Part shown: piece by piece, positions 5,442 to 6,567 of the stretch
How the letters are laid out: every line of letters starts with the position of its first letter
Numbering within the stretch: position 1 is the stretch's first letter
Assembly (NCBI GenBank): GCA_017632695.1
Contig: JAGBQS010000085.1
Span: forward strand, 1 to 6,567
Length of the DNA: 6,567 nucleotides
Source of the DNA: Bacteroidales bacterium
GTDB taxonomy: Bacteria; Bacteroidota; Bacteroidia; Bacteroidales; UBA3663
Direction of reading: 5' to 3'
Notes under the pieces: generated by a model
Databases searched by the model: none
Seen by the model: the letters and a program-made list of their open reading frames with translations, nothing else
What the model was told of the DNA's origin: nothing
Translations under genes and position numbers: made by a program

Positions 5442-6566
5442 ATGAAAAAACTTTTACTCTCATTCATCAGCATATTCTCACTTTTATCCCTGAACTTGCA
5501 GGCCGAAACCACACAGCATTGGGTGGGCGGCGATATTTCGTTGCTTCCGAGTTACGAAAAATACAATACTCCCTACTACGACGCATCGGGTAATACCATC
5601 GGCAACGTAGTGACTTACGTGCACGACGAGTGCGGCTGGAATGCCTGCCGTGTACGTCTGTTTGTGAATCCTACCGAACGCACATCGGGTGCCCATACGG
5701 GCGTGGTTCAGGACTTGGATTATGTCAGGAAGTTGGGCAAGCGCATCAAGGACGCCGGCATGAAGCTGATGGTCGATTTCCATTATTCCGACTGCTGGGC
5801 AGATCCGTCGTACCAGGACATTCCCGCTTCGTGGAAACAGAATACCTCGAACGAGGCACTGGCCGACTCCATGTACCAGTACACCAAGCGCTGCCTTACT
5901 GAACTGAAAGCCTATGGAGCCGAACCGGACTTCGTACAGGTGGGCAACGAGATTTCGTACGGAATGCTTTGGCGCAGCACCGGCGACAAGGTGTACCCGT
6001 CGCAGGCTAAAGCCAACTACAACACCCAATGGGCACGTCTCTGCCAGTTGCTCAACAGCGGCTGCTCGGCCGTACGCGAAGTGTGCCCTAACTGCAAGAT
6101 CGTGATTCACACCGAACGCTCAGGTGTCTCATCGCAGACCGTCAACTTCTACAATTACATCAGCGATGTGGACTACGACATCATCGGTCTGAGCTACTAC
6201 CCCTTCTTCCACAACGCGCTGTCGAACCTCGGCACCACGCTCACCAACCTGCAGAACCAGTTCCCCGACAAGGAGGTGCAGATTGTCGAGACGGCTTATT
6301 TCTACCAGTACTACCCCAGCGACGTCAACTACAACTTCGAGACCACCTGGCCTGCTACTGCAGCCGGACAGAAGGCATTCACTGAGGCATTGGTGACTGA
6401 ACTCCTCACGCACAGCAACGTTACGGGTCTTTACTGGTGGTTCCCCGAAGAGAACGGCAACGGCGGACCGTCGTGGAATCAGAACACCATCGTTATCGAT
6501 GGCTGGCTGAACCGCGGTCTATGGAACGATAATAACCACAAGGCGCTGAGCGCCCTGATGGCCCTG
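5442..6566 (+). CDS. Secreted GH53 arabinogalactan endo-beta-1,4-galactanase, 3'-truncated
   Basis: Retaining glycoside hydrolase of clan GH-A ((beta/alpha)8 barrel) that cuts internal beta-1,4-galactosyl bonds in galactan and type I arabinogalactan of pectin. The frame runs open to the window edge (375 codons, no stop seen). Residues 1-21 form a signal peptide: MKK, a hydrophobic core, and a likely cut after LQA. There is no lipobox Cys, so the product is periplasmic or exported rather than a lipoprotein. GH53 marks are NACRVRLFVNP (67-77), a DFHYSDCWADP block around residues 112-122, the acid/base Glu170 in VQVGNEISYGMLW, and the nucleophile Glu283 in VETAYFY, followed by GLYWWFPEENG. Spacing and order fit a complete catalytic domain, which appears to finish near the right edge; any extra C-terminal domain is out of view. 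The mature part has eight cysteines. The ATG follows an A-rich leader (aaacaa) without Shine-Dalgarno. Being next to arabinose genes, it points to pectic arabinogalactan as a source of the sugar. Confidence 0.93.
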   Translation, partial: MKKLLLSFISIFSLLSLNLQAETTQHWVGGDISLLPSYEKYNTPYYDASGNTIGNVVTYVHDECGWNACRVRLFVNPTERTSGAHTGVVQDLDYVRKLGKRIKDAGMKLMVDFHYSDCWADPSYQDIPASWKQNTSNEALADSMYQYTKRCLTELKAYGAEPDFVQVGNEISYGMLWRSTGDKVYPSQAKANYNTQWARLCQLLNSGCSAVREVCPNCKIVIHTERSGVSSQTVNFYNYISDVDYDIIGLSYYPFFHNALSNLGTTLTNLQNQFPDKEVQIVETAYFYQYYPSDVNYNFETTWPATAAGQKAFTEALVTELLTHSNVTGLYWWFPEENGNGGPSWNQNTIVIDGWLNRGLWNDNNHKALSALMAL

Positions 6567-6567
6567 A

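Noticed and set aside
5484..6413. Two - strand open frames (208 and 94 codons) opposite the galactanase gene
   Set aside because: The + strand reading frame has a signal peptide and both GH53 catalytic glutamates, so the antisense frames are incidental.
1..6567. Search for mobile elements, CRISPR arrays, tRNA/rRNA genes, phage or defence genes
   Set aside because: No terminal inverted repeats, regularly spaced repeats, transposase or nuclease motifs, or RNA gene cores were seen. The window is metabolic throughout.

Overview
The window is an L-arabinose catabolic cluster with all genes on the + strand, most likely from a member of the Bacteroidales, possibly Prevotellaceae. The grounds are the gene content (an SGLT-type sodium/sugar symporter, AraD, AraA and an FGGY kinase, with a secreted glycan hydrolase next door), the lack of clear Shine-Dalgarno sequences before the starts, and the A/T-rich leaders in otherwise moderately GC-rich DNA. 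The assignment comes from recalled family patterns, not a search.

Layout: 1-1251 is the C-terminal part of a sodium/sugar symporter cut by the left edge. 1252-1340 is a spacer holding a long hairpin. 1341-2045 is araD (L-ribulose-5-phosphate 4-epimerase). 2046-2094 is a short T-rich leader. 2095-3645 is araA (L-arabinose isomerase). 3646-3731 holds a convincing intrinsic terminator. 3732-5360 is an FGGY carbohydrate kinase, by context the L-ribulokinase. 5361-5441 holds a second strong GC-rich hairpin. 5442-6566 is a secreted GH53 endo-beta-1,4-galactanase cut by the right edge. No stretch over 90 bases lacks a gene or a structured spacer, and I see no RNA genes, mobile elements, repeat arrays or CRISPR.

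How the genes fit together: the GH53 enzyme would cut the beta-1,4-galactan backbone of pectic type I arabinogalactan outside the cytoplasm. Arabinose released from such glycans by other enzymes would enter through the symporter. AraA makes L-ribulose, the kinase makes L-ribulose 5-phosphate, and AraD makes D-xylulose 5-phosphate for the pentose phosphate pathway. The three-step route is complete here. No regulator, SusC/SusD pair or arabinofuranosidase is inside the window.

Nothing here amounts to a new biological system. The points worth a second look are the structured spacers (one a real terminator in the middle of the pathway), the kinase, which does not look like classical AraB and carries two CxxC pairs, an acidic insertion in AraA, a Ser at a usually acidic symporter position, and the pairing of a galactanase with arabinose genes.
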